Positions 1 to 8,600 of a DNA stretch of 18,910 bases are shown here, one piece after another. A program made the translations under genes and the position numbers. Location of the stretch: positions 1 to 18,910 of the forward strand of contig JACMQR010000028.1 in NCBI GenBank assembly GCA_014376885.1, in the 5' to 3' direction. The stretch is from Polaromonas sp. (lineage in GTDB: Bacteria; Pseudomonadota; Gammaproteobacteria; Burkholderiales; Burkholderiaceae_C). The number at the start of each line of letters is the position of its first letter. The stretch's first letter is position 1. The notes under the pieces were generated by a model. The model saw only the letters and a program-made list of their open reading frames with translations, did not search any database and was not told the DNA's origin.

Positions 1-1091
1 AGTTGGCTGACACGGTTGTCCGCGCCGAGGCGATAGACATAGTTGAAGCCGTCGCGCACCACCAGCGCTCGCTGGGGAATGGTCAGGGCGTCGGTGGCTC
101 CCAGTTCAAATTCGCCACGCGCGAACATCCCCGGTAGTGCGGCCCCCACGCTTGCCACTTCGTGTGCTGCGCTGCCCCCCGGGGGGGCGCTGCGCCCGCG
201 GCCCGGCAAAGCCGGTTCCGCGGCCCCGGCCGGGGAAGAGGTCCTCACGCCTGCCTTGACCATGGGCGGCAGGTCGACATACACCAGCGCCGCGCGCGTC
301 AGCGGATCGACGCTGGGCGCGACCATGCGCACCCGGCCGCGCAACTCGCCGCCGCTGGCCGGCAGCACACTGACCGGCAGGCCGGCCTGGATGCGGCCCA
401 GCTCGCTGGAGGTGACTTCGGCGCGCCACTCCAGCCGGCCCTGGCGGATCAGGCGAAACAGCTCGGCGCCGCTGCCGACAACCGCGCCCACCGTGGCGGT
501 GCGCGCCGAGATGATGCCGCTGTCGGGCGAGCGCACCTGCGTCTGCCGGCCGCGCAGCTGCTGCGCGCCGAGCACCGCCTGGGCGGCCTCGGCCCGCGCC
601 TGGGCGGTTTTCTCCAGCGTCAGGAACTGGTTGATCTGCTGGACGCTCAGCGCCCCCGAGCTTTGCAGGCTGCGCGCCCGTTCGGCGTTGGCCCGGGCGT
701 CGGCGGCGCCGGCCTGGGCTTCGAGCAGGCTGGCCCGGGCCTGCGCCACATCGGCCTGCACGCTGTCCGTCGAAAACGTCGCCAGCACCTGGCCGGCCTT
801 GACGACATCGCCGACATTGGCGCGCACCTCGGTCAGCCGCAGCCCGGTCGATTCGGCGCTGATGATGGCCTCTTGCCAGGCGGCGATGTTGCCGTTGGCC
901 GCCAGCCGGATCGGCAGGCGGGTCGACTCGGGCAGCCCGGCGGTCACGGTCAGGGTGGGCTTGGGCGCGGCCTGGGCCGCACTGGCAGCGGCCGGCTGGC
1001 GCGGGCCGGCTGTGAAATAGTAGGCGCCGGCGGCCACCGCCAGCGCCGCCAGGGCGATCAGGGCAACGGACTTGGCGGTGGGTTGGTTCAT
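1..1091 (-). CDS. Efflux RND transporter periplasmic adaptor subunit (HlyD/AcrA-type), partial at the 3' end
   Basis: This is the membrane-fusion protein that links an inner-membrane pump to an outer-membrane channel. The reading frame opens with MNQPTAKSV at 1091 and stays open to the left edge, giving 363 visible residues with the C-terminus missing. A hydrophobic N-terminal segment at about residues 9-28 anchors or exports it. A biotinyl-lipoyl-like half motif (VRANVGDVVKAGQVLATF) precedes an Ala/Gln-rich alpha-hairpin (about residues 105-165), the second lipoyl half (VRSPDSGIISARTATVG) and a beta-barrel. It lies 53 bases after the TolC-type gene on the same strand, so the two are probably one operon, with the pump gene expected beyond the edge. 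Residues 282-321 are an Ala/Pro/Gly-rich insert encoded by a palindromic repeat, placed between MVKAG and MFARGEF, which are normally almost adjacent in this family. The substrate cannot be predicted. No strong ribosome-binding site is visible. Confidence 0.9.
   Translation of the reverse strand, partial: MNQPTAKSVALIALAALAVAAGAYYFTAGPRQPAAASAAQAAPKPTLTVTAGLPESTRLPIRLAANGNIAAWQEAIISAESTGLRLTEVRANVGDVVKAGQVLATFSTDSVQADVAQARASLLEAQAGAADARANAERARSLQSSGALSVQQINQFLTLEKTAQARAEAAQAVLGAQQLRGRQTQVRSPDSGIISARTATVGAVVGSGAELFRLIRQGRLEWRAEVTSSELGRIQAGLPVSVLPASGGELRGRVRMVAPSVDPLTRAALVYVDLPPMVKAGVRTSSPAGAAEPALPGRGRSAPPGGSAAHEVASVGAALPGMFARGEFELGATDALTIPQRALVVRDGFNYVYRLGADNRVSQ
129..248. repeat. Palindromic GC-rich repeat-like insert, in frame inside the adaptor gene
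   Basis: Exactly 120 bases (40 codons) separate two blocks of conserved adaptor sequence. The segment holds three nested palindromes: a C6/G7 centre at 175-187 flanked by GCGC, a CCGGC-AAA-GCCGG hairpin at 203-215, and CCCCGGCCGGGG at 224-235. The composition differs from the neighbouring codons, and the encoded peptide is low complexity. From memory, very similar strings occur between genes in Comamonadaceae chromosomes. That family assignment is recollection, and the exact ends are uncertain by a few bases. Confidence 0.65.
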
Positions 1092-1144
1092 GGTCTTGAA
1101 GTGTCTTGGAAATGGAGCCAGAGCTGGAGCCGTTGGATTCAGGT

Positions 1145-2614
1145 TTACCGCACTGCGGCAGCGGCGGGCAGGCCAGCGCCTGCGGCGTCGAGCGGCGCCA
1201 GCGCCGGCGACCAGCCGCCGCCCAGCGCCCGGTACAGCGCCACGCCGGCCGCTTTGCGCTCCTGCTGCAGCGCCACGCGGCCGGTCTGGGCGGCCAGCAG
1301 GGAGCGCCGGGCGTCTTCGAGCTGCGGCAGGCTGGCCAGGCCGCCTTGGTACAGCGCCTCGGTGCCGGCGAAGGCGGCGCGGTAGCCGGCCACCGCCGCG
1401 TCGGCATCGCCCTGGCGCGCGGTGCTGCTCTGCAAATTGACCAGCGCTTCCTCGACCTCGCGCACCGCCTGGCGAACGCTGGTGCGGTACAGGGCGGCGG
1501 CTTCCTCGTAGCGCGCCCGGGCGGCTTCGACATTGGCCGACCGCCGGCCGCCGTCGAACAGCGGCAGGCTCAGGGCCAGCGGGCCGATGGTCCAGGTGTC
1601 CAGGCTGACGGTGGCGCCGCCGGCGCGCAGGCTGGCTGCGCCAATCGAGCCGCCGAGGCCCAGCCGGGGGTAGCGCGCCGCTTCGGCGCTGCCGATGTCG
1701 GCGCTGGCGGCGGCCACCTCGCGCCCGGCGCTGAACACGTCGGGCCGCTGGGCCAGCACTTCGGCGGGGATAGGCGCTATTGAAAACATAGCTTCCTGTG
1801 CCGGCTGTACCTGCACAGGAGCCAGTTTTTGTCTTAAATCAGGCTCGGCAATCCCGCTCAGGGCGACCAGTGCCTTCAGGTCCAGCTCGCACTGGGCCGA
1901 CTGGCGCAGGCTACGGCCGCGTGCCTCGGCGGCGCTGGCCCAGGCCAGGGCGTCGGCGCTGGGCGCGGTAAAGCCGGCCTGGGTACTGAGCGCCGACAGC
2001 CGCGCGGTTTCCTGGCGCGAGTCGGCATCGCGCTGCGTTACCCCGGCCAGTTCGCGGCAGCTGCGCAGGCCGGTGTACAGGCTGGCGGCTTCGGCGGCCA
2101 CCGACACCCGGGCGCTGTGCCACAGCGCGTCGGCGCCCAGCAGGCGCTGCGCGGCCGCTTCCAGGCTGGCGCGGCTGCCGCCGGCCAGGTCAATCTCCCA
2201 GGCCGCCTGCAGCCCGGCCTGGGCGACCGTCACCACCGGCACATTGCCGCCTGCCGTTGCCTGCTGGGCGCGGCCCCGGCTCAGGCTGGCCGATGCATCG
2301 AGCGCCGGCAGCAGGGCCGCGCCGGCGGCCGTCCGGGCGGCGCGCGCCTGCTCGATGCGCGAGCGGCTGGCGGCCACCGTCGGGCTGACGGCCTGCGCGG
2401 CGGCCACCACCTCGGCCAGCAGCGGGTCGCCCTGCTGGCGCCACCATTGGCCCAGCTCGGTCACCGAGCCTTGGTGCGGCAGCGCGGCCTGCCACTGCAG
2501 CGGAACGGGCGCGGACACGGCGCTGGGCGCTGGCGGTGCTCCGGCAGCGCAGCCGGCCAGCAGCAGCACGGCCATGCCGCCAGGCTGGCGGCATGGCCCC
2601 TGGAAAATTTTCAT
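1145..2614 (-). CDS. Outer-membrane efflux lipoprotein, NodT/TolC family
   Basis: This protein forms the outer-membrane channel of a tripartite efflux system. It is 489 residues long, the usual size for the NodT/OprM group. The start at 2614 is supported by an AAAGG ribosome-binding site about 7 bases upstream. A lipoprotein signal peptide ends in LLLAG-C with the acylated cysteine at residue 22. The mature part carries two outer-membrane efflux repeats: the first contains IEQARAARTAAGAALLPALDASAS, split here only by its helices, and the second contains EVLAQRPDVFSAGREVAAASADIG and the closing LPQLEDARRSLLAAQ helix. It is first in the operon, 53 bases before the adaptor. Residues about 259-280, in the linker between the two repeats, are encoded by a hairpin-forming repeat-like element. 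A possible 8-codon leader peptide overlaps its start codon. The transported compound is unknown. Confidence 0.93.
   Translation of the reverse strand: MKIFQGPCRQPGGMAVLLLAGCAAGAPPAPSAVSAPVPLQWQAALPHQGSVTELGQWWRQQGDPLLAEVVAAAQAVSPTVAASRSRIEQARAARTAAGAALLPALDASASLSRGRAQQATAGGNVPVVTVAQAGLQAAWEIDLAGGSRASLEAAAQRLLGADALWHSARVSVAAEAASLYTGLRSCRELAGVTQRDADSRQETARLSALSTQAGFTAPSADALAWASAAEARGRSLRQSAQCELDLKALVALSGIAEPDLRQKLAPVQVQPAQEAMFSIAPIPAEVLAQRPDVFSAGREVAAASADIGSAEAARYPRLGLGGSIGAASLRAGGATVSLDTWTIGPLALSLPLFDGGRRSANVEAARARYEEAAALYRTSVRQAVREVEEALVNLQSSTARQGDADAAVAGYRAAFAGTEALYQGGLASLPQLEDARRSLLAAQTGRVALQQERKAAGVALYRALGGGWSPALAPLDAAGAGLPAAAAVR
1775..1840. repeat. Hairpin repeat-like element inside the TolC-type gene
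   Basis: A relatively A/T-rich stretch interrupts the GC-rich gene. It contains a perfect 8-base inverted repeat, TCCTGTGC (1794-1801) with GCACAGGA (1813-1820), separated by an 11-base loop. It ends in GCCAGTTTTTG followed by a TTAAAT string. The same 11-mer, also followed by TTAAAT, recurs at 15126-15145 between genes. The reading frame passes through it without a stop and it falls in the variable inter-repeat linker of the protein. Element limits are approximate. Confidence 0.5.
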
Positions 2615-2637
2615 CGCTTGCCTTTCTTCTTTGCCAT
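2611..2637 (-). CDS. Possible 8-residue leader peptide overlapping the tolC-type start
   Basis: An ATG at 2637 opens a mini reading frame MAKKKGKR whose TGA stop overlaps the ATG of the efflux lipoprotein in an ATGA arrangement. Such an overlap would allow translational coupling, and the lysine/arginine-rich content resembles nothing definite. The ribosome-binding site for the mini frame is weak. The frame also contains the ribosome-binding site of the lipoprotein gene, so its A/G richness may simply reflect that signal. This could be chance. Confidence 0.2.
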   Translation of the reverse strand: MAKKKGKR

Positions 2638-2746
2638 GGGCGGTGCTGCCCGCTGCCCTGAAAAACCGTTGATTGTGCAGGCCGGGGACCTTGCCGGGAA
2701 CGCCGGTTCGCGGCCCGGCATGCCGCCCCCAGCCGGCGGCCAGCCT

Positions 2747-5536
2747 TCAGGCCGGCTTGAAAATTGTCTTCCACAGCATCAGGATCGCGCCCTGCTCCGC
2801 CTGCAGGGCCGGCGGCCTGACCTGCGTCGGCGCCTCGTTCAAACGCGCCCGGTGCTGCACCCGGCGCAGCTCCCGGTAGGCGGCTGCCGCGCGCTGGCCC
2901 ACGCCATCGGGCAGCAGGCCGGCGCTTTCCGCGCGCTGCAGCAGGGCGATGTTGCCGACGTTGTCCAGCAGTTCGGGATGCTGCGCGGCCAGCGACAGCA
3001 CCAAAAACTGCACCGCGAACTCGGCGTCCACCATGCCGCCGGCGCTGTGCTTGACATCGAACATGCCGCCCCGCACCGGGTGCGCGCTGCGCACCCGGTG
3101 GCGCATCTCGACGATCTCGCGGCTCAGTGCCTGCGCATCGCGCGGCGCGCTGATCACCGCGTCGCGCACCGCGTCAAAGCGCTGGCGCAGGGCGTCGCTA
3201 CCGAGCACGAAGCGGGCACGCGTCATCGCCTGGTGTTCCCAGGTCCAGGCGGTGTTGCTGCCGCGCCGCTGTTGGTAGTTGGCATAGGCTTCGAACGGCG
3301 TGACCAGCAGGCCCGAGTTGCCGTTGGGGCGCAGGGCGGTGTCAATTTCGTACAGGTCGCCTTCGCCGGTCTTGACAGTCAGCCAGTTGATCAGCTTGCG
3401 AACAAAACCGGCATACACCTCAGGGGCGCGCTCGTCGGCGTCTTCATAGACAAACACGATGTCCAGGTCGCTGCCATAGCCCAACTCTTTGCCGCCGAGC
3501 TTGCCATAGGCAATGACGGCAAACTCGGGCTGGTCGCGGTGCCGGTTTTTCAGATGCTGCCAGCACCAGCGGACGGTGAGGTCCAGAATCGCCTCGGCCA
3601 GCGCGCTCAGGTCGTCGGCCACCTGCTCGGTGGTCAACACGCCTTCGACATCGCGCGCCAGGGTGCGAAACACCTCCACATGGTGGGCGCGGCGCAGCAG
3701 GTTCAGGCAGGTTTCCTCGTCATCCTCCTTGGTCCGCCTGAGGGCCGCCAGGCGCTGCTGCAGCTCCCGGCAAAAAACGCCAGGGTCAAAGCGCTCGTGC
3801 ATCAGCTCGCTGCTGGCCAGCTCGTCGATCACGCCGGGGTGCTGCATCAGGTAGCGCGCCGGCCATTTCGCCGTGCCCAGCATGCGCAGCAGCCGCTCAT
3901 GCACCGCCGGGCGCTCCATGAGCAGCGCCAGGTAGCTTTCGCGGCGCAGCAGCGGCTCGGTCCAGTCGATCAGCCGCACGGCCGCCTCTTCGGACGCGTT
4001 GCCTTCGAGCAGCCACTGGGCGGTGCGCTGCACCAGCCGGCTCAGGCGGCCGCGCGAGTCGTCGCGCAGGGCCAGGATGCGCGGATGGCGGCGCCACAGC
4101 GCCAGCCGGTTTTTGTACAGCGCCGGCCACTCCTGCGGCAGCTGCTCGAGCAGGTCATCGAGCGGGCGCGCCGGCGCTGCGCCCGGCCTCGTGCAGCCCT
4201 TGCCGCTGCATTCGGGCGGGCCGCCAAGCAGGGTGTCGAATTCGCCGGCCACCAGTTCGCGGTGGGTGTCGAGCTCGCCCAGGAACTGGCTGACGCTGCG
4301 GTAGCCGAGCGTTTGGGCAATCCAGGCCAGGTCGTCGTCGCGCGTCGGCAGCACATGCGTTTGCTGGTCGTCCAGGTACTGGATGCGGTGCTCGACGCGG
4401 CGCAAAAACTCGTAGGCCCGGGCCATGGCGTCGGCAGTGCCTTGCTGCATCAAGCCGGCCTGCGCCAGGCGCTGCAGTGCCTCCAGGGTGGAGCGGGTGC
4501 GCAGCTCGGGGAACTGCCCGCCGCGCACCACCTGCAGCACCTGTACCGTGAACTCGATCTCGCGGATGCCGCCGCGCGACATCTTCACATCGTTGGCGCG
4601 CTCCGGATGGCCGGCGCAGCGCCGGGCGGCATGCTCGCGGATCTGCCGGTGCAGCACCCGCAGGGCATCGAACACGCCGTAGTCCAGGTAGCGCCGAAAC
4701 ACAAACGGCAGCACCAGGCCGCGCAGGGCCTGGGCCGAGCCGCCCTGGACGCAGTCCTGCGGCGCCACGACGCGGCTCTTGAGCCAGGCAAAGCGCTCCC
4801 ATTCGCGGCCCTGCACCTGGAAATACTCCTCCAGCGCGCTCAGCGAGAGGGCCGCCGGGCCGGCGCTGCCGTTGGGCCGTAGCGCCAGGTCGACCCGGAA
4901 CACAAAGCCGTGCTCGGTGGCGTCGCCGATCAGGCTGAACACCGCCCGCACCTGGCGCGCAAAGTACTCGTGGTTGGAAATCCGCCCCCGGCCGTCAAGG
5001 CGGCCGGCGGTGTCGCCATCCTGGTCGTAGACATAGATCAGGTCGATGTCGCTGGACACATTGAGCTCGCGCGCGCCGAGCTTGCCCATGCCGACCACCC
5101 ACATCTGCGCCGGCGCACCATCGGGTGCCAGCGGCGCGCCATGCTGCGCATCGAGCGCTTCGCGCGAATGGCGCATGGCCACGTCCAGGGCCAGCTCGGC
5201 CAGCTCGGTCATGGCGCCGGTCACCACCGCCAACGGCGCCTGGCTTTCACGGGTGCCCGCGCAGTCCAGGACGGTCAGCCGCTCCAGCACCAGCTGGCGC
5301 AGCACACGCAGCGCCGCGCCGGTGTCCAGGCCGTCAGCCAGCAGCGCGTCGAGCGCAGTCTGCATCGCCGGGCGCTGCGGCGCACCGGCGGCCAGAAGCC
5401 GCATCTGATCCGCGTAGCGGCGGCGGATGCGCTGGACATAGCGCGAATACGACGCGGCATCCGGCGCGGCGTCGAGAGCGGTCAGTCTTTCAGGCGCGGG
5501 GATTTTTGAACAGCCAGTCGAGCAATCGGTCATCAC
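2747..5536 (-). CDS. glnE: Bifunctional glutamine-synthetase adenylyltransferase / adenylyl-removing enzyme
   Basis: GlnE adds or removes AMP on glutamine synthetase in response to PII protein and glutamine, setting ammonium assimilation in the cytoplasm. The protein has 929 residues, close to the 946 of E. coli. Two nucleotidyltransferase domains are present. The N-terminal adenylyl-removing domain has GKLGARELNVSSDIDL (about residues 151-166). The C-terminal adenylylating domain has GKLGGKELGYGSDLDIVF, with the metal-binding aspartates at 690 and 692. Each is followed by its helical PII-uridylyltransferase-like bundle. Two consecutive ATGs (5536 and 5533) can start it, and the ribosome-binding site is weak (GAAG). 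It is divergent from the YhdP-like gene, with 71 bases between. The tolC-type gene follows on the same strand after 132 bases but is probably a separate unit. Both active-site motifs are intact. Confidence 0.97.
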   Translation of the reverse strand: MMTDCSTGCSKIPAPERLTALDAAPDAASYSRYVQRIRRRYADQMRLLAAGAPQRPAMQTALDALLADGLDTGAALRVLRQLVLERLTVLDCAGTRESQAPLAVVTGAMTELAELALDVAMRHSREALDAQHGAPLAPDGAPAQMWVVGMGKLGARELNVSSDIDLIYVYDQDGDTAGRLDGRGRISNHEYFARQVRAVFSLIGDATEHGFVFRVDLALRPNGSAGPAALSLSALEEYFQVQGREWERFAWLKSRVVAPQDCVQGGSAQALRGLVLPFVFRRYLDYGVFDALRVLHRQIREHAARRCAGHPERANDVKMSRGGIREIEFTVQVLQVVRGGQFPELRTRSTLEALQRLAQAGLMQQGTADAMARAYEFLRRVEHRIQYLDDQQTHVLPTRDDDLAWIAQTLGYRSVSQFLGELDTHRELVAGEFDTLLGGPPECSGKGCTRPGAAPARPLDDLLEQLPQEWPALYKNRLALWRRHPRILALRDDSRGRLSRLVQRTAQWLLEGNASEEAAVRLIDWTEPLLRRESYLALLMERPAVHERLLRMLGTAKWPARYLMQHPGVIDELASSELMHERFDPGVFCRELQQRLAALRRTKEDDEETCLNLLRRAHHVEVFRTLARDVEGVLTTEQVADDLSALAEAILDLTVRWCWQHLKNRHRDQPEFAVIAYGKLGGKELGYGSDLDIVFVYEDADERAPEVYAGFVRKLINWLTVKTGEGDLYEIDTALRPNGNSGLLVTPFEAYANYQQRRGSNTAWTWEHQAMTRARFVLGSDALRQRFDAVRDAVISAPRDAQALSREIVEMRHRVRSAHPVRGGMFDVKHSAGGMVDAEFAVQFLVLSLAAQHPELLDNVGNIALLQRAESAGLLPDGVGQRAAAAYRELRRVQHRARLNEAPTQVRPPALQAEQGAILMLWKTIFKPA

Positions 5537-5607
5537 AACACTACTTCACAAACTTCGTGGTTCTGCACCAAACGGTCAAACCGTCGGCGGTCATAATTCG
5601 CGTGTCA
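5537..5607. promoter_or_regulatory. Divergent intergenic region between glnE and the YhdP-like gene
   Basis: These 71 bases must drive both neighbours unless transcription starts inside the genes. They are more A/T-rich than the surroundings. A short inverted repeat ACGGT-CAA-ACCGT lies at 5572-5584. A perfect TTGACA reads toward glnE at 5608-5603, but there is no recognisable -10 at the correct spacing. CATAAT (5592-5597) reads toward the YhdP-like gene but sits very close to its start codon. The role is inferred from position only. Confidence 0.35.
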
Positions 5608-8600
5608 ATGGAGTTCATCCCCATCAGCCCGCCTGCCTTTTCCGCCCTGCCGTCCCGGCGCCTGCGATGGATCGCTGCGGCGCTGCGCGGCCTGCTCTGG
5701 CTGGTGGCTTCGGCCTGGCTGCTGTTCGGCCTGAGCTGGGGGGTGCTTCACGGCTGGATTGTGCCGCGAATTGCCGAGTTTCGTCCGCGCCTGGAAGCCC
5801 AGGCCAGCCAGGCCCTTGGCGTGCCGGTGCGCATCGGCCGGATCACCGGAAGTTCGCCCGGCGCGATTCCTTCTTTTGAGCTGCACGATGTCAGCCTGCT
5901 GGACGCCCAGGGGCGCGAAGCGCTGCGCCTGCCGCATGTCATCGGCGCGCTTACCCCCACTTCGCTGTGGGGACTTGGCTTTGAGCAGCTGGTGATCGAC
6001 GGGCCCGAAATCGATGTGCGGCGCGCGGCCGATGGAAAAATTTTTGTCGGCGGGCTTGAGCTGTCCAGGGGCAGCGCGGGCGGGCGCAGCACAGCGGCCG
6101 ACTGGTTGTTCTCGCAGACCGAGTTCATCGTGCGCGGCGGCACCGTGCGCTGGATCGATGAGCTGCGCCAGGCGCCGCCGCTGATCCTGCGCGCCGTCGA
6201 CGGCGTGCTGCGCAACGGCCGCCAGCGCCACCTGATGCGCCTGGACGCCACGCCGCCGGCCGACTGGGGCGCGCCGTTCAGCCTCCGGGCAATCTTCAAG
6301 CAGCCGCTGCTGTCCGGCCTGAACGCCGATTTCCCGAACTGGAGCGGTCAGGTGTATGGCGACTTTGCCCGCATCGATGTATCCCGCCTGCAGCGCCATG
6401 GCGGTCTGGACGCGCTTGGCATGGCGCTCAACCAGGGGCAGGGCGCGCTACGCGCCTGGCTGGACGTCAGCCACGGGCAGGCCGCCGGCGTGCTGGTCGA
6501 CGTGGCCCTGCGCGACCTGAACGCCCGGCTGGGCGCCGGGCTGGAGCCCCTTGGCTTTGAAACCCTGGCGGGGCGTATCGGCGCCAGCCGGCATGCCGGC
6601 GGCTTCGCCTTGAACACCGAAGGCCTGCAGTTTCGCACCCAGGACGGCTTGCAATGGCCGGGCGGCAACCTGGCGCTGGTGCACACCAGCGCCCCGCAGC
6701 AGGCCGCCCCGTACACCACGCTGAAGGCCGACCGGCTGGACCTGGCCGCCCTGGCCCAGGTGGCCGGCCGCCTGCCGCTGGACGCTCGTGTGCAGGCGCT
6801 GGTGGCGTCCTGGGCGCCCCGGGGGCTGCTGGAAACCCTGGACGCCCGCTGGCGCGGCCCGCTGGACGCCCCGGTGACGTTTGCCGCCCGGGGCCGGGTT
6901 GCCCGGCTGGGCCTGGCCGCGCAGCCGGCCGCGCCTGCCGAGCGCCCGGACAGCGCCAGACGGACCGCCGGTGCCTTGCGGCCGGTTCCCGGCCGGCCCG
7001 GACTGAGCGGCGCCACGGTCGACTTCAATGTCACCCAGGACGGCGGCCAGGCCAGTGTAAAGATCGACAACGGCATGCTGGAGCTGCCTGGCATTTTTGA
7101 AGTGCCGCAGCTCGCGCTCAATCAGCTGTCCACCCAGGCGCAATGGAAGCGCTCGGGCGACAAGATCGACCTGCAGCTGCGCGACCTGAGGTTTGAAAAT
7201 GCTGACGCCCAGGGCCAGGCGCAGCTGCGCTGGCGCACCGACGACAGCACCGGCCCGCCCGAAGCGGACGAGCTGCCCGATCGGCGCTTTCCCGGCATTC
7301 TCGACCTGCACGGCAGCCTGAGCCGGGCCGACGGCAGCCGGGTGCATCGCTACTTGCCGCTGGTGATGGACGAGCCAGCACGCCGCTATGTGCAGGGTGC
7401 AGTGCTCCAGGGACAGCTCAGCGAGGTGAAATTCAAGATCAAGGGGCCGGTCTGGCACCTGCCGTTTGCCGACCCGGCCCAGGGCGAGTTCTGGGTGTCG
7501 GCCCGGGTCCGAAACGGCCAGCTGGCCTATGTGCCCAAGGCGCTTCAGCCGCCGGGCGCGCTCCCCTGGCCGGCGCTGACCGATCTCAGCGGCGAGCTGG
7601 TGTTCAGCCAGGCTTCGCTGGAGGTCAAGGGAGCCAGCGGCAAAGTGGCGGGCTTGCCGGGCTTGGTGCTGGTCAAGGGCGCGGCGCGCATCGCCGACCT
7701 GGAGCGCTCGGCGGTGGCCGAGGTGTCCCTGGAGGTCAAGGGCGCGCTGTCCGACGCGCTGGGCTTTGTCAACACCTCCCCCCTGGGCGGTCTCACCGCG
7801 CAAGCCCTGGCCCGGGCCAGCGCCAGCGGCGCGGCCGACTACCGCTTTCGCCTGCGCTTGCCGCTTGACGACCTTGGCAATTCGACCGTGGCCGGGGTGG
7901 TGGTTCTGCCGGGCAATGACCTCAGGCTCATGCCCGAGACGCCTTCCTTGAGCCAGCTCAGGGGCGTTGTCAACCTGAGCGAGCAGGGCTTCACGCTGGC
8001 CGGCGTGCAGGCCCGCTTGCTCGGCGGGGAGGTGCGCATCGACGGCGGCACGCGGCTGGCCGCCGCCGGTGCCAAAACCGAGGTGGCCTTCAGGGCGCAG
8101 GGCAGCGTCACCGCCGAAGGACTGCGCCAGGCCGGTGAACTGGCGCTGGCCCCGCTGGCTGACCATTTCAGCGGCAGCGCGGCCTATACCGCCACGCTGG
8201 GGTTCAGGCAGGGCCTGGCTGAAGTCATGGTGGCAAGCACCCTGCAGGGCATGGCGCTGGGCTTTCCGGCGCCGCTGGCCAAGACGGCTGACACTTTGCT
8301 GCCGGTCCGGTTCGAGCGGCTGCTGGTGCCCGGCCCGGCAGCGGCCGGCCAGGCGCTGCAGGACCAGCTGTCGCTCAGCGTCGGGCAGGTGGCGGCGGTC
8401 AGCTACCTGCGCGACATCAGCGGCGACGTTCCCCGCGTGATCCGGGGCAGCATTGGCATCGGCCTGGAGCCGGGCGAAGCGGTTCCTTCGCCCGCAGCCG
8501 GCGTGGGCGCCAACATCAACCTGGCGAAGGTGGACCTGGACGCCTGGGAGGCGATTTCCGGCCAGGCTGCTGGCAGCGCCGCCGCCCGGCCCGCCGCCGG

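Noticed and set aside
106..1533. A minus-strand frame overlapping both efflux genes
   Set aside because: The adaptor and TolC-type proteins are recognisable in other frames of the same strand, and this frame is rich in Arg/Gly/Pro with no domain.
2117..4882. A very long open frame on the plus strand opposite glnE
   Set aside because: glnE has intact catalytic motifs along the whole stretch. The antisense frame is open because of the high GC content at third positions and shows no family motif.
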